The notes: a model not told the origin generated them from the letters alone. A stretch of 64,000 bases of DNA from CALMFG01 sp963666035 (GCA_963666035.2 CAXXJI010000011.1:1-64000), one strand, 5' to 3'. Counted from the stretch's first letter, positions 1-9,236 are shown. Program-made: numbers and translations.

Positions 1-2231
1 CAAGCTTGCTTTCGTCGCAGACCGGGGAAACTTTGATTGAATACCGAATAGGGTTGATCCAAGCGCTCCCAAAGCTCTTCGGCCATGTGCGGCGCAAAGG
101 GAGCGATCAGCAAGACAAGGTCTTTGATGACCCTTAAGGTAAAGGCTTTGTTAAAATCGCCGTCCGTGTATTTATACAGCGCGTTGACCAGTTCCATCAG
201 CCGTGCAACACCGGTATTGAACTGGAAATTCTCTAAATCATGGTCGATCTTATCAATCGCGTAATTCAGCGCATACTCTATTTCTTTTTCGGCATCACCC
301 ATAGTTTCAGCTACGCCCAAATAATCAATCACCTTATCGACCAATCGGTCAACACGGTCTAAGAACTTGTGCACAGCTTTGATGCCGTCGTCGTTCCAGG
401 GACCGCCGTCAATGTAGGAAAAACCAAAGGCCAGATACATGCGAAATACGTCCGAACCGAATTTTTCAATATAGATGTCTGGGCTGATGACGTTGCCGCG
501 GGATTTGCTCATGCGTTCGCCGTCCGGACCGAGAATGGTACCCTGATGTACCAAGCGGGCAAAGGGTTCATCAAAACCGAGAATGCCCATATCACGTAAG
601 GCCTTGACAAAGAATCGCGCATACAGCAAATGCATGACCGCGTGCTCAGCGCCGCCCACATAGCAGTCCACCGGCATCATCTGGTCTACCAGGTTCTTAT
701 CAAATGCCGCACCGTTGTTGTTTGCATCAATGTAGCGAAGGAAGTACCAGCTGCTGCACAGGAATGTGTCCATGGTATCCGCTTCGCGTTTGCCCATCTT
801 ACCGCACTTGGGGCAGGGGACATTCATAAAGTTTTCGCTCTTAGCCAGCGGCGACGTGCCGTCCGGCGTAAATTCCACATCGTAGGGCAGAAGCACAGGC
901 AGATCCGCTTCGGGGACAGGCACCGTACCGCAATCCTCGCAATGAACGATAGGTATCGGCGTACCCCAATACCGCTGGCGGCTGATCAGCCAGTCGCGAA
1001 GGCGATAGTTGATCTTAAAGCCGCCCACTCCGTTTTCTTTCAGCTTATTCAAAATGGCTTTTTTGCCTTCTTCCACTGGCAGGCCGTCGAATTCCTTAGA
1101 ATTGGTTAAAACACCGTATTCCACGTAAGGCAGGCTGTCGTCCTCGTCACCTTTCGCTTTGATGACGCGCTCAATCGGCAGATCATACTTTTTGGCAAAA
1201 TCAAAGTCCCGCTCATCGTGCGCTGGCACGGCCATGACCGCGCCGGTGCCGTAGGTATACAGCACATAGTCTGCAATCCAGATGGGGATTTTTCGTCCGT
1301 TGATGGGGTTCACCGCAAACGCGCCGGTAAACACGCCCGTTTTTTCACGCGTGGTGGAAAGCCGGTCGATCTCGGTGGCTTTGGCGGCATCGCTGATATA
1401 GCTTTCTACAGCGGCTTTGCAGTCGTCGGTGACAAAAGTCTGCACCATCGGGTGTTCGGGCGCAAAGACCACATATGTACAGCCGTGCAGGGTATCCGCG
1501 CGCGTGGTAAACACATCAAATTTCTCACCGCCGTCAACGGTAAAGGTGATCTCGCCGCCCACCGACTTGCCAATCCAGTTTTTCTGCATCATCTTAGTCT
1601 TGTTGGGCCAATCGATCTTGTCTAAATCAGCCAACAGCTCTTCGGCGTATTCGGTGATTTTTAAAAACCATTGGGTTAAGTATTTGCGCTCCACCACGGT
1701 ATGGCAGCGTTCGCACTCACCATCCACCACCTGCTCGTTGGCCAGCACGGTGTTGCAGTGGCCGCACCAGTTGACCGGCGCTTCCTTGCGGTAGGCCAGG
1801 CCTTTTTCATACATCTTTAAGAACAGCCATTGTGTCCAGCGGTAATATTCGGGCAGACAGGTCTTGATTTCATAGTCCCAATCAAAGGTAGCGCCCATCG
1901 CCTTCAGCTGCCTTTCCATGGTTTCGATATTCTTCAGTGTGGAATCCTGCGGATGAATGCCGGTCTTGATGGCATAATTTTCGGCAGGGAGACCAAACGC
2001 GTCAAAACCCATGGGGTGGAATACATTAAAACCCTTCATGCGAGAAAAGCGCGCATAGGTATCCGAAAGTCCGTAGTTGTACCAATGACCCACATGCAGG
2101 TTGGCGCCCGAGGGGTAAGAGAACATCTCAAGGACGTATTTCTTGTTTTTTAAGCTGGTTTTGTCAAAAGAGTAAAGACGGGTATCCGCCCATTTCTTCT
2201 GCCATTTCTTTTCAATCTTTGTGTAATCCAT
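1..2231 (-). CDS. leuS: leucyl-tRNA synthetase, C-terminus cut by window edge
   Basis: Charges tRNA-Leu with leucine in the cytoplasm (class I synthetase). The frame is open without a stop from the ATG at 2231 to base 1. It begins MDYTKIEKKWQKKW, carries the ATP-binding HIGH-type motif as HVGH (about residues 46-49), a zinc-knuckle CGHC...CERC near residue 170, and MSKSRGNV (the KMSKS loop, residues 574-581). The last visible residues (LVLLIAPFAPHMAEELW) belong to the anticodon-binding domain. About 743 residues are present against roughly 800 for the bacterial family, so only the C-terminal tail is missing. It is a monocistronic-looking leftward gene with its own promoter immediately upstream; the leader is too short for a T-box. 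Identity is certain; only the 3' end is unknown. Confidence 0.97.
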   Translation of the reverse strand, partial: MDYTKIEKKWQKKWADTRLYSFDKTSLKNKKYVLEMFSYPSGANLHVGHWYNYGLSDTYARFSRMKGFNVFHPMGFDAFGLPAENYAIKTGIHPQDSTLKNIETMERQLKAMGATFDWDYEIKTCLPEYYRWTQWLFLKMYEKGLAYRKEAPVNWCGHCNTVLANEQVVDGECERCHTVVERKYLTQWFLKITEYAEELLADLDKIDWPNKTKMMQKNWIGKSVGGEITFTVDGGEKFDVFTTRADTLHGCTYVVFAPEHPMVQTFVTDDCKAAVESYISDAAKATEIDRLSTTREKTGVFTGAFAVNPINGRKIPIWIADYVLYTYGTGAVMAVPAHDERDFDFAKKYDLPIERVIKAKGDEDDSLPYVEYGVLTNSKEFDGLPVEEGKKAILNKLKENGVGGFKINYRLRDWLISRQRYWGTPIPIVHCEDCGTVPVPEADLPVLLPYDVEFTPDGTSPLAKSENFMNVPCPKCGKMGKREADTMDTFLCSSWYFLRYIDANNNGAAFDKNLVDQMMPVDCYVGGAEHAVMHLLYARFFVKALRDMGILGFDEPFARLVHQGTILGPDGERMSKSRGNVISPDIYIEKFGSDVFRMYLAFGFSYIDGGPWNDDGIKAVHKFLDRVDRLVDKVIDYLGVAETMGDAEKEIEYALNYAIDKIDHDLENFQFNTGVARLMELVNALYKYTDGDFNKAFTLRVIKDLVLLIAPFAPHMAEELWERLDQPYSVFNQSFPGLRRKQA

Positions 2232-2273
2232 CTTTTTAAAAAATATCCTTATCTGTGTTTATCATTGTCTTTC

Positions 2274-2302
2274 AATATATATGAAGCGGGGTAAAAAGTC
2301 AA
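2274..2302 (-). promoter_or_regulatory. sigma-A promoter of leuS
   Basis: On the minus strand TTGACT (2302-2297) and TATATT (2279-2274) are separated by 17 bases, ending about 43 bases before the leuS ATG. Confidence 0.75.
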
Positions 2303-2356
2303 TTTTTAAGGACGCAATTTTATGAAAGTATAGGCGTTGTCCGTAAGGCAGATCAA

Positions 2357-2385
2357 TTGAAAAATTGCCGCATTTAGGATATAAT
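2357..2385 (+). promoter_or_regulatory. sigma-A promoter of ppk2
   Basis: TTGAAA (2357-2362), 17-base spacer, perfect TATAAT (2380-2385). Transcription would start near 2392, which rules out the in-frame upstream codon at 2365 as the ppk2 start. Confidence 0.8.
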
Positions 2386-2418
2386 TTAATTCACATAAAT
2401 CTAAGAAATGGAGCGGAT

Positions 2419-3273
2419 ATGGAGACGATTAAAGTGGACGGCAGCCGGAAGGTATTGCTGGAAGGTCTGGTGACCACAGCGCCGACAGCCTACAGCGACA
2501 AACGCGCAAACAAGGATGCGGTCAAGGCCAATGTAAAGAAGCTGGAAGAACTGCAAGCCAAGCTGTATGCGCAAAACGAGTATTCGCTGCTTTTGATATT
2601 TCAAGCAATGGACGCCGCAGGTAAGGACGGCATGATACGCAGTGTCACCAGCGGGCTGAACCCGCAAGGCACACAAGTATACAGCTTTAAGCAGCCATCC
2701 TCTGAGGAGCTGGATCATGATTATCTTTGGCGGACACACAAAGTCGCGCCCGAGCGCGGGCGGGTGGGCATCTTCAACCGCTCTTACTATGAGGATGTTC
2801 TGGTGGTACGGGTGCATCACCTCATTAAGAACCGCCAGCTTCCCGATGCATTGATTGATGAAAACATCTGGGAAAACCGTTTTAAGGACATCAAAGCGTT
2901 TGAGACTTATATGGTGAGAAACGGGCAGGTAACGTTGAAATTCTTTTTAAACGTGTCCAAGGAAGAGCAAAAAGCGCGTATCCTGTCCCGCATCGATGAT
3001 CCGGCGAAGAATTGGAAGTTCTCTTCGGCGGATATCAAAGAGCGGAAATACTGGGAGCAGTATCAAGCGGTTTATGAGGACGCGATCAACCAAACCGCCA
3101 GCGAGGCCGCACCCTGGTATGTGATTCCGGCCGATGATAAATGGTACGCCAGGCACATGGTCTCGCAGATTATCGTGGAGACGCTTGAAAAGCTGGACGT
3201 GCATTACCCTGATCTTTCGGATGAAGAGAAGTCGCGTCTGTCCGGTTACCGTGAACAATTGATGAAAGAGTGA
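2419..3273 (+). CDS. ppk2: polyphosphate kinase 2 family protein
   Basis: PPK2-family phosphotransferase of 284 residues, expected to move phosphate between polyphosphate and nucleotides (typically AMP/ADP) in the cytoplasm. The Walker A region reads MDAAGKDGMIR (residues 64-74) and the Walker B/lid region GIFNRSYYEDVLV (117-129), both diagnostic for single-domain PPK2. The chosen ATG lies 5 bases after a GGAG ribosome site; a longer in-frame version starting at 2365 would begin upstream of the predicted transcript. The gene stands alone between leuS and yerC. Which nucleotide it prefers (class I, II or III) cannot be told by eye. The family call is firm. Confidence 0.92.
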   Translation: METIKVDGSRKVLLEGLVTTAPTAYSDKRANKDAVKANVKKLEELQAKLYAQNEYSLLLIFQAMDAAGKDGMIRSVTSGLNPQGTQVYSFKQPSSEELDHDYLWRTHKVAPERGRVGIFNRSYYEDVLVVRVHHLIKNRQLPDALIDENIWENRFKDIKAFETYMVRNGQVTLKFFLNVSKEEQKARILSRIDDPAKNWKFSSADIKERKYWEQYQAVYEDAINQTASEAAPWYVIPADDKWYARHMVSQIIVETLEKLDVHYPDLSDEEKSRLSGYREQLMKE

Positions 3274-3350
3274 CTAAAGGCGTGCACTTTAGGATAGTAA
3301 TGTGTTAAAATGTGTTTGTATCATCCGACAAAACGAAAGGCGAAAATGAT

Positions 3351-3647
3351 ATGAACGATAAAGCGACTTTTGAAAAGGACAGAGCCAGATTGATTAAAGC
3401 GATACTGGCGCTGAAAAATGAAGAAGAGTGCAGCGCTTTTTTTGAGGATATACTGACGATACAGGAACTGCATGCCATTGCCCAGCGGCTGAAAGTGGCC
3501 GGTATGCTGCAGGGCGGTATGACCTGCCAGCATATTGCGGAAAACACCGGGGCTTCGACTGCCACTATCAGTCGGGTGAATAAATGCCTGCAATACGGGC
3601 CGGGCGGGTACGACATTGTATTGAAACGATTGGATAAAGAGGGTTAA
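3351..3647 (+). CDS. yerC: YerC/YecD-type TrpR-like DNA-binding protein
   Basis: A 98-residue all-helical protein of the YerC/TrpR-superfamily type. The C-terminal half contains a helix-turn-helix (MTCQHIAENTGASTATISRV), and the N-terminal half carries the family pattern FFEDILTIQELHAIAQRLKV. YerC-type proteins are predicted DNA-binding regulators; no regulon can be read from this sequence. The ATG at 3351 follows GAAAGG by about ten bases; an upstream in-frame start at 3312 has no ribosome site. It sits 6 bases before the pcrA start, the same yerC-pcrA adjacency seen in Bacillus, so the two are probably co-transcribed. Confidence 0.88.
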   Translation: MNDKATFEKDRARLIKAILALKNEEECSAFFEDILTIQELHAIAQRLKVAGMLQGGMTCQHIAENTGASTATISRVNKCLQYGPGGYDIVLKRLDKEG

Positions 3648-3653
3648 GACATT

Positions 3654-5870
3654 TTGGAACATCACGGTTTAAACAAACAACAGCTTTCGGCGGTAAACCA
3701 TACCAAAGGGGCTGTTTTGGTGTTGGCAGGTGCGGGCAGCGGTAAGACCCGTGTGCTGACGCATCGCGTCGCCAAGTTGATTGAAGAGGGCGTAGGGCCC
3801 TATAATATTCTGGCGCTGACCTTTACCAACAAAGCGGCAAATGAGATGAAAGAGCGTATTTTCGGGCTGGTGGGCAGCCAGGCGAATAGTATCTGGATCG
3901 GCACTTTCCATTCGGTATGTCTTAAAGTCCTGATGATGAATATCGAAAAAATCGGGTTTAAACCCGGGTTTGTCATCTACGATGCGGACGATTCCCTGGC
4001 ACTCATCAAGCGTATTTTGAAGGATTCACGCTATGACACCAAAGAAGTGAACCCGAGGACGGTGAAGTATGAGATTTCCGCTGCCAAGAACGACGGGTAT
4101 ACGGCGGATGATTATCTGACCCAGTTTAACGACTTCGATCCGGATGAATACATTCACGAGGCCACAGCCTTTGTGTTTGAGGAATACGAAAAGAATTTGA
4201 AGGATAACAACGCGCTGGATTTTGATGATCTTTTAATCAAGACCACTCAGCTATTTAGGCAGGATAAGGATACACTGAGCTACTATCAGGATCGGTTCAA
4301 GTATATTCTGGTGGACGAGTATCAGGACACCAATGAGGTGCAGTACCGACTGGTCAAGATGCTGGCGGCGGGACATCAGAATCTCTTTGTGGTGGGCGAC
4401 GACGATCAGTCCATCTACGGTTGGCGGGGCGCAAACATTGAGAACATCTATAACTTCGAAAAAGATTTTCCAGGAGCGGCCATTTATAAGCTGGAGCAGA
4501 ATTACCGCTCGCATCAGAAAATATTAGACCTTTCCAATGCGGTGATTTGCCACAATGCGGGGCGAAAAGCCAAGGAATTGTTTTCGGACACCACCGCCGG
4601 CGAGAAACCCAAACTGTTTGTGTTTGAGGACGAATACGCCGAAAGCCGGGGGATTGCCACGCTTTGTGTTAACCTGCAGGAACAGGGCGAAAACCTAAAC
4701 GACATCGCCATCATCTACCGTACCAATGCACAGAGCCGACTGATTGAGCAGGCGCTGGTGGAAGCCAGCATTCCGTCCAAAAACTTAAGCGGACGAAGCT
4801 TCTATGAGAGAAAAGAAATTAAGGATATGCTGGCATATCTGTATATGTTGGTCAACCCCGACGCCGACCTTTATTTAGCGCGTATCATTAACACGCCCAA
4901 GCGTAAAATCGGCGATACCTCGGTCGCGAAAATTCGGGCGTATGCGGCGGGCAGAGGGCTTTCGATGTATGACGCGCTGCCCTTTGCGGGAGAAGTGCTT
5001 TCCGGTGCGGCTGCCAAGGCGGTGCTGGATTTTTACGCCATGATGGAGGATTTCCGGCTGAAGAAGGACTCGCTCTCTTTAAATGATTTAATGGAGATGG
5101 TGTTTGAAGCGTCTGGGCTGCATGCTTTATATCTTCAGGCACCGACCATGGCTGAGGGGCAGGGACGTATTGAGAACGTGGAGGAACTGGTGAAAAACGC
5201 TGCCGAGCGGGAAGCGAGGGGCGAGACCTTGGAGGATTTCCTCTATAATATTTCGCTGATTACAAACATGGAGCGGGAGACGTCTGATGAGGCGGTGTCG
5301 CTGATGACCATGCATTCGGCCAAGGGGCTGGAATACAGAAACGTGATGATTGCAGGCGTGGTGGACGGTGTTCTGCCGCATACCTTTTCCTCGGGCACCA
5401 AAGCGGGCATTGAAGAGGAAAGGCGATTGCTGTATGTCGGCATTACACGGGCCAAAGAACGGCTGTTTATGACTGCTTTTGCCAGCCGCGCCACGCGGCA
5501 GAACGGTTTTTTCCAACAGACGCTGTCCAGTATCTCTTCGTTTATCAAGGAAGTGGACGAGCGGCTGTACGATAAGCAGGAAACCGGTGCGGTTCGGCGT
5601 ATGCAAACCGAAGTGGGGCTTGGGAGCCAAAGCTCGCCGTTTTCGGGATTCGAGAAACCCTCGTTTTCTTCGGGCGCCAGCATGAACGAGCACAGGAAGA
5701 ACGTGCAGATCAATTTCAGTCTGGGTGACGATATACGTCATCCGAAGTTTGGGCAGGGCGTGGTGACGGATATCTCGGGAACGGGCGACCAAACGGTGCT
5801 GACGGTGGAATTTGAGGGATATGGGCCAAAGAAGATATTCGCGGCGATCGCGCCGATTGAGAAAATTTAA
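3654..5870 (+). CDS. pcrA: ATP-dependent DNA helicase PcrA/UvrD
   Basis: Superfamily 1A 3'-5' DNA helicase used in repair, rolling-circle replication and clearing RecA from DNA. All helicase motifs are intact: Walker A AGAGSGKT (25-32), VDEYQDTN (motif II), GDDDQSIYGWRGA (III), LEQNYRS (IV), MTMHSAKGLE (V) and LLYVGITRAKERL (VI). The C-terminus ends with a Tudor-like segment (HPKFGQGVVTDISG) typical of Gram-positive PcrA. Length (738 residues) is normal. The start is a TTG at 3654 preceded by AGAGGG at 3638-3643. Unlike many Firmicutes there is no ligA after it; instead a strong terminator follows. Confidence 0.97.
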   Translation: MEHHGLNKQQLSAVNHTKGAVLVLAGAGSGKTRVLTHRVAKLIEEGVGPYNILALTFTNKAANEMKERIFGLVGSQANSIWIGTFHSVCLKVLMMNIEKIGFKPGFVIYDADDSLALIKRILKDSRYDTKEVNPRTVKYEISAAKNDGYTADDYLTQFNDFDPDEYIHEATAFVFEEYEKNLKDNNALDFDDLLIKTTQLFRQDKDTLSYYQDRFKYILVDEYQDTNEVQYRLVKMLAAGHQNLFVVGDDDQSIYGWRGANIENIYNFEKDFPGAAIYKLEQNYRSHQKILDLSNAVICHNAGRKAKELFSDTTAGEKPKLFVFEDEYAESRGIATLCVNLQEQGENLNDIAIIYRTNAQSRLIEQALVEASIPSKNLSGRSFYERKEIKDMLAYLYMLVNPDADLYLARIINTPKRKIGDTSVAKIRAYAAGRGLSMYDALPFAGEVLSGAAAKAVLDFYAMMEDFRLKKDSLSLNDLMEMVFEASGLHALYLQAPTMAEGQGRIENVEELVKNAAEREARGETLEDFLYNISLITNMERETSDEAVSLMTMHSAKGLEYRNVMIAGVVDGVLPHTFSSGTKAGIEEERRLLYVGITRAKERLFMTAFASRATRQNGFFQQTLSSISSFIKEVDERLYDKQETGAVRRMQTEVGLGSQSSPFSGFEKPSFSSGASMNEHRKNVQINFSLGDDIRHPKFGQGVVTDISGTGDQTVLTVEFEGYGPKKIFAAIAPIEKI

Positions 5871-5876
5871 AGCAAA

Positions 5877-5919
5877 AAAGTCTGCCGGACATCAGCGTCC
5901 AAGCAGACTTTGTTTTTTT
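5877..5919. terminator. bidirectional terminator between pcrA and the amino-acid kinase gene
   Basis: A 9-bp stem AAAGTCTGC/GCAGACTTT (5877-5885 with 5903-5911), extended internally by GGAC/GTCC, has a T run on the right and an A run on the left, so it can end both convergent transcripts. Confidence 0.9.
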
Positions 5920-5926
5920 ATATCAT

Positions 5927-6757
5927 TTATTGCAGAGCAATTTTGGTGGATCGCGCTTTACCGGACAGAATGTCATCCAATCTGTATTTTGCGTTGGCGA
6001 TAAAGACGGTGGTACCGTTTTTAGCCGATTGCAGAGCATAATCCAGCTTGACAGCGGCTCCAGCCGAACCTGCACGGGATTTACCGCGGCAGTAGGTCTG
6101 TGCGATTCTCACTTTTTCTTTCAGCTCGGCATACGCCGGTGCACAGATTTCGGGAATCAAAGAGTTCTCATCTGCGAAATCCTTGTAGATACCGTCCACC
6201 GAGGTAAGGATAATCAGCGCGGTCGCGCTCACGAGTCTGGCAATCTCAGCCGCGGTTTCGTCATTGTCGATAAATTCCACCACATCGCCGTTGCCGTCTT
6301 CTTTGAGATGCGCCAGTTCCATCTTGCGGTTTTCTTCGGAGGAAACCGGGTCATTATAGTTGATGATGGGTATCGCGTTTTGGTCGGGTGCGCGCTTTAG
6401 CATATTGATGATATGCGTGCGCTTGTCCTTGTCGTTAAAATGGCTGTGCTCCACCAATACCTGACGCAGTGAATACTGCTCGGGAACATAGGTGCGGTAA
6501 TTTGCCATCAGAATCGCCTGACCTTGCGAGGCGTAGTCGGTTTTGATCTCTTCGCTGTTGCCGATCAGCGGTTTTTGATGGTTACGCTTGAGATAATCCA
6601 GCCGCCCAATTTCTGTGGCCCCTGAGGACACCAAGATCATGCCGGGTTTCAACTGTGCACCCAGCCGCGAAATGATGTTATAGTCAAGGTCGTTATCTTC
6701 TTTACGAATCAGCGCCATTGAGCCGATTTTCACGACCAAATCAATTGAAGTACTCAA
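5927..6757 (-). CDS. amino-acid kinase family protein, glutamate 5-kinase-like
   Basis: A 276-residue amino-acid kinase fold protein. The N-terminus VVKIGSMALIR and VSSGATEIG match the phosphate- and substrate-binding loops of glutamate 5-kinase, and DNDETAAEIARLV plus LTSVDGIYKD match its nucleotide loop. It lacks the C-terminal PUA domain of ProB, and no proA is nearby, so proline synthesis is plausible but unproven; another acyl-phosphate kinase role is possible. The start chosen is a TTG at 6757, 13 bases after AAGGAG; the longer ATG version (6802) overlaps a -10 box and its first codons contain the ribosome site. Last gene of the leftward DUF1893-ECF cluster. Confidence 0.75.
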   Translation of the reverse strand: MSTSIDLVVKIGSMALIRKEDNDLDYNIISRLGAQLKPGMILVSSGATEIGRLDYLKRNHQKPLIGNSEEIKTDYASQGQAILMANYRTYVPEQYSLRQVLVEHSHFNDKDKRTHIINMLKRAPDQNAIPIINYNDPVSSEENRKMELAHLKEDGNGDVVEFIDNDETAAEIARLVSATALIILTSVDGIYKDFADENSLIPEICAPAYAELKEKVRIAQTYCRGKSRAGSAGAAVKLDYALQSAKNGTTVFIANAKYRLDDILSGKARSTKIALQ

Positions 6758-6800
6758 AATTTTTATATTTCTCCTTAAAGCGGCTTTGCCTTTAAAAAGC

Positions 6801-6829
6801 ATTATAGCAGAACCCGCCGCTTTTTTAAA
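6801..6829 (-). promoter_or_regulatory. possible internal promoter for the amino-acid kinase gene
   Basis: Minus strand: perfect TATAAT (6806-6801) and a weak TTTAAA (6829-6824) 17 bases upstream. The -10 overlaps the upstream ATG at 6802. Confidence 0.5.
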
Positions 6830-7393
6830 CTATTCACTTTTCCAACCAGGTAACGCGTTCACCAGCGCACGATACAACAAAGGAATAATCACCAGTTGTA
6901 CGGTGATGCCGACAAGACCCGCCACAACCGCACCGGTGACATACACATAAGGCGATGGGCCTTTGATGGCAAACAGTGTCATCAGCACATAAAGCGCAAG
7001 TCCGGCTATGATACGTCCGGCCACCATGGCGGGTACCAGCGCGATGTAAGGCGAAAAAAAGCTTTTGCGCCGCTTGTAGACCACTTTGCGAAGCAGAGAA
7101 ATGACCAGCGCATAACCCGCCAGCTCAAATGCCATCACGACCGCAATGGGCAGGGGTGCTATGGCCGGCATACCTGTGATGAGCCAGGACAGGATGGGTG
7201 TAACTGCACCGACAGCCACCGCGTACAAAGGCGGCAGAAAGAAAGCCGCAACCATCACGCCAAGGTGCATGGGGAGCAGCATTTTACCTGCTGTATCTGC
7301 GGCGATGGAATGGACGATGAGCGGAATGATGATGCCGACGGCGATAAACACAGCAGACAGGATCAGATGCCGTAAACTGTATTCTTTTTTCAT
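6830..7393 (-). CDS. ECF transporter S component
   Basis: A 187-residue integral membrane protein with about five or six hydrophobic helices, matching the substrate-binding (S) subunit of energy-coupling-factor vitamin transporters. The pattern MLLPMHLGVMVAAFFLPPLY followed by ILSWLITGMPAI is typical of this family. The shared ATPases and EcfT are not in this window, as usual for group II ECF systems where one module serves many S components. The substrate cannot be assigned from sequence alone; no riboswitch is visible upstream. It lies 14 bases after the DUF1893 gene, with which it must be co-transcribed, and before the amino-acid kinase gene. Confidence 0.88.
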   Translation of the reverse strand: MKKEYSLRHLILSAVFIAVGIIIPLIVHSIAADTAGKMLLPMHLGVMVAAFFLPPLYAVAVGAVTPILSWLITGMPAIAPLPIAVVMAFELAGYALVISLLRKVVYKRRKSFFSPYIALVPAMVAGRIIAGLALYVLMTLFAIKGPSPYVYVTGAVVAGLVGITVQLVIIPLLYRALVNALPGWKSE

Positions 7394-7407
7394 TTTTATT
7401 TTCTCCT

Positions 7408-7833
7408 TTAAATGAGATTTATTTTTCTCAAAAAAATTTCAGTTTCTTTTACAAACGCTTCAAACGAATCAGTTTGATTGGCCAGCGTTTCGACGGGACA
7501 AAAGCCGGTGCCTTCACGGTTTTTAATTCGGGGCACAAGAGTATCATAGGTGATGCAGGTTCCGTTTTCTATCAGGAAATCATAGGCTGGATCGCTGATG
7601 ATGGCCGCATGCAGGCGGCCGATATGCATAGCGGCCCAAAAGGCGGCTGCACCCAGCCCCACCACCTTGTCCGCGCCGGACGCACCCGAAAAGTCAAACC
7701 CTTGTGTGTATGCCAAGTACATGGGCTTGATACCGGCTTCCCTGGACGAAAAAATGGGGTGTCCTCCCGAATACACCGAGACAGAATAACCATCATTTAA
7801 AACGTCATATTTTGCTTTTTCTATATCATTCAT
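7408..7833 (-). CDS. DUF1893 domain protein
   Basis: A 141-residue cytoplasmic protein that covers a single DUF1893-type domain. Recognisable features are YSVSVYSGGHPIFSS near the N-terminus, GADKVVGLGAAAFWAAM in the middle and CPVETLANQTDSFEAF near the C-terminus; the pattern of G-A-A, C-P and E residues resembles the cytidine-deaminase-like fold this family is thought to share. Its biochemical activity is unknown. It is the first gene of the leftward cluster with the ECF S component and the amino-acid kinase, an association that suggests a role with the imported vitamin or metabolite, but that is inference. Confidence 0.8.
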   Translation of the reverse strand: MNDIEKAKYDVLNDGYSVSVYSGGHPIFSSREAGIKPMYLAYTQGFDFSGASGADKVVGLGAAAFWAAMHIGRLHAAIISDPAYDFLIENGTCITYDTLVPRIKNREGTGFCPVETLANQTDSFEAFVKETEIFLRKINLI

Positions 7834-7879
7834 CTTTTAGTCTCTTTAATTAATATATTTGATTGATTAAGCCGATGAA

Positions 7880-7885
7880 ATTATA
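7880..7885 (-). promoter_or_regulatory. -10 box of the DUF1893-ECF operon
   Basis: Perfect TATAAT on the minus strand about 47 bases before the ATG at 7833; no convincing -35 at 16-18 bases. Confidence 0.45.
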
Positions 7886-7946
7886 GCATAAACGAAAGGA
7901 AAACACCAAGGGTTATAGTCACGAAGAAATAACGAAGAGATAGAAC

Positions 7947-7975
7947 TTGATAAAGTCTTAAAATATTGTTAAGAT
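7947..7975 (+). promoter_or_regulatory. sigma-A promoter of tyrS
   Basis: TTGATA (7947-7952), 17-base spacer, TAAGAT (7970-7975). The implied leader of under 30 bases leaves no room for a T-box. Confidence 0.7.
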
Positions 7976-8009
7976 AGCCAGTAAGAAAGCGTGCAATATG
8001 GAGGATGGC

Positions 8010-9236
8010 ATGAGAAATGCATACGATGTGCTTGAAGAGCGCGGCTTTATCAAGCAAATCACACACGAAGGATTAAAGGAAAAACTCGCCAAGGAGAGCG
8101 TGACATTTTATATCGGGTTTGACCCCACAGCTGACAGCCTGCATGTGGGACATTATGTCCAGCTGATGGCGATGGCGCATATGCAGCGGGCGGGGCATAA
8201 ACCGATTGCGCTGATTGGCGGCGGAACGGCCATGGTGGGCGATCCCAGCGGACGAAGCGATATGCGGAGCATGCTGACGAAAGAGGAGATTCAGCATAAT
8301 TCCGAGCGCTTTAAAGTGCAGATGAGCCGGTTTTTGGATTTTTCCGAAGGCAAGGCGATCATGGTCAATAATGCGGACTGGCTTTTACAGTTAAACTATG
8401 TTGAGTTTTTACGTGAAATCGGCGTGCATTTCAGCGTGAATCGGATGCTGACTGCCGAATGCTTTAAGAGCCGCATGGAAAAAGGCTTAAGCTTTTTAGA
8501 GTTCAACTATATGTTGATGCAGTCTTACGACTTTTTAGAGCTGAATCGGCGGTATGGCTGTGCTTTACAGTTAGGCGGAGACGACCAGTGGTCCAATATT
8601 CTAATGGGCGCGGATTTGATTCGCCGTAAAGAGCAAAAAGAAGCGCACGGCATGACCTTTGCGTTGCTTTTGACCAGCGAAGGCAAGAAGATGGGTAAAA
8701 CCGTCGGTGGTGCGGTGTGGCTGGATGCCGAAAAAACCAGTCCATATGACTTTTATCAATACTGGCGCAACGTGGATGATGCGGATGTGAAAAACTGCTT
8801 TGCGCTGCTTACTTTTGTCCCGATGGACGAAGTCAATGAACTGACCGCGCACATGGACGAGCGGATGAACGCCGCCAAGGTACGTTTAGCGTATGAGATC
8901 ACCAAACTGGTGCATGGCGAAACGGAGGCCGAAAACGCCAAGGCCGCGGCGGAAGCGCTTTTTGGACAAGGCGCGGATGCGGAATCTATCCCTGCCACCA
9001 CGATCTCGAAAGACGAGTTTGAAGCGAACAAGACATTGATCGATGTGATGATGCTCTGTGGGCTCACCGCATCCCGCGGGGAAGGCCGACGGCTGATTGC
9101 GGGCAATGGTGTTTCGCTGAACGATGCGAAGGTCGCCGAGGAGTTCTACGAGCTGACCGAGGCTGATTTTGAGCAAGGGTTTGCCATGATAAAGAAGGGC
9201 AAAAAAGTGTTCCATAAAGTAATCATCGGTGAATAA
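8010..9236 (+). CDS. tyrS: tyrosyl-tRNA synthetase
   Basis: Class I synthetase that charges tRNA-Tyr in the cytoplasm; 408 residues, a normal length for the bacterial TyrRS with C-terminal S4 domain. HVGH (45-48) is the HIGH motif and KMGKT (227-231) the KMSKS loop; the tyrosine-binding region LEFNYMLMQSYDF and QLGGDDQW are intact, and the C-terminus (LCGLTASRGEGRRLI) is the S4 RNA-binding fold. The ATG at 8010 follows GGAGGA by five bases; the in-frame ATG at 7998 overlaps that ribosome site. Its stop overlaps the next gene's GTG start, so the two are translationally coupled. Confidence 0.97.
   Translation: MRNAYDVLEERGFIKQITHEGLKEKLAKESVTFYIGFDPTADSLHVGHYVQLMAMAHMQRAGHKPIALIGGGTAMVGDPSGRSDMRSMLTKEEIQHNSERFKVQMSRFLDFSEGKAIMVNNADWLLQLNYVEFLREIGVHFSVNRMLTAECFKSRMEKGLSFLEFNYMLMQSYDFLELNRRYGCALQLGGDDQWSNILMGADLIRRKEQKEAHGMTFALLLTSEGKKMGKTVGGAVWLDAEKTSPYDFYQYWRNVDDADVKNCFALLTFVPMDEVNELTAHMDERMNAAKVRLAYEITKLVHGETEAENAKAAAEALFGQGADAESIPATTISKDEFEANKTLIDVMMLCGLTASRGEGRRLIAGNGVSLNDAKVAEEFYELTEADFEQGFAMIKKGKKVFHKVIIGE

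Noticed and set aside
7976..8009. T-box leader for tyrS (and likewise for leuS and cysS)
   Set aside because: Promoters lie only about 30-65 bases before the start codons, too short for a T-box, and no TGGTACCGCG-like core is present.
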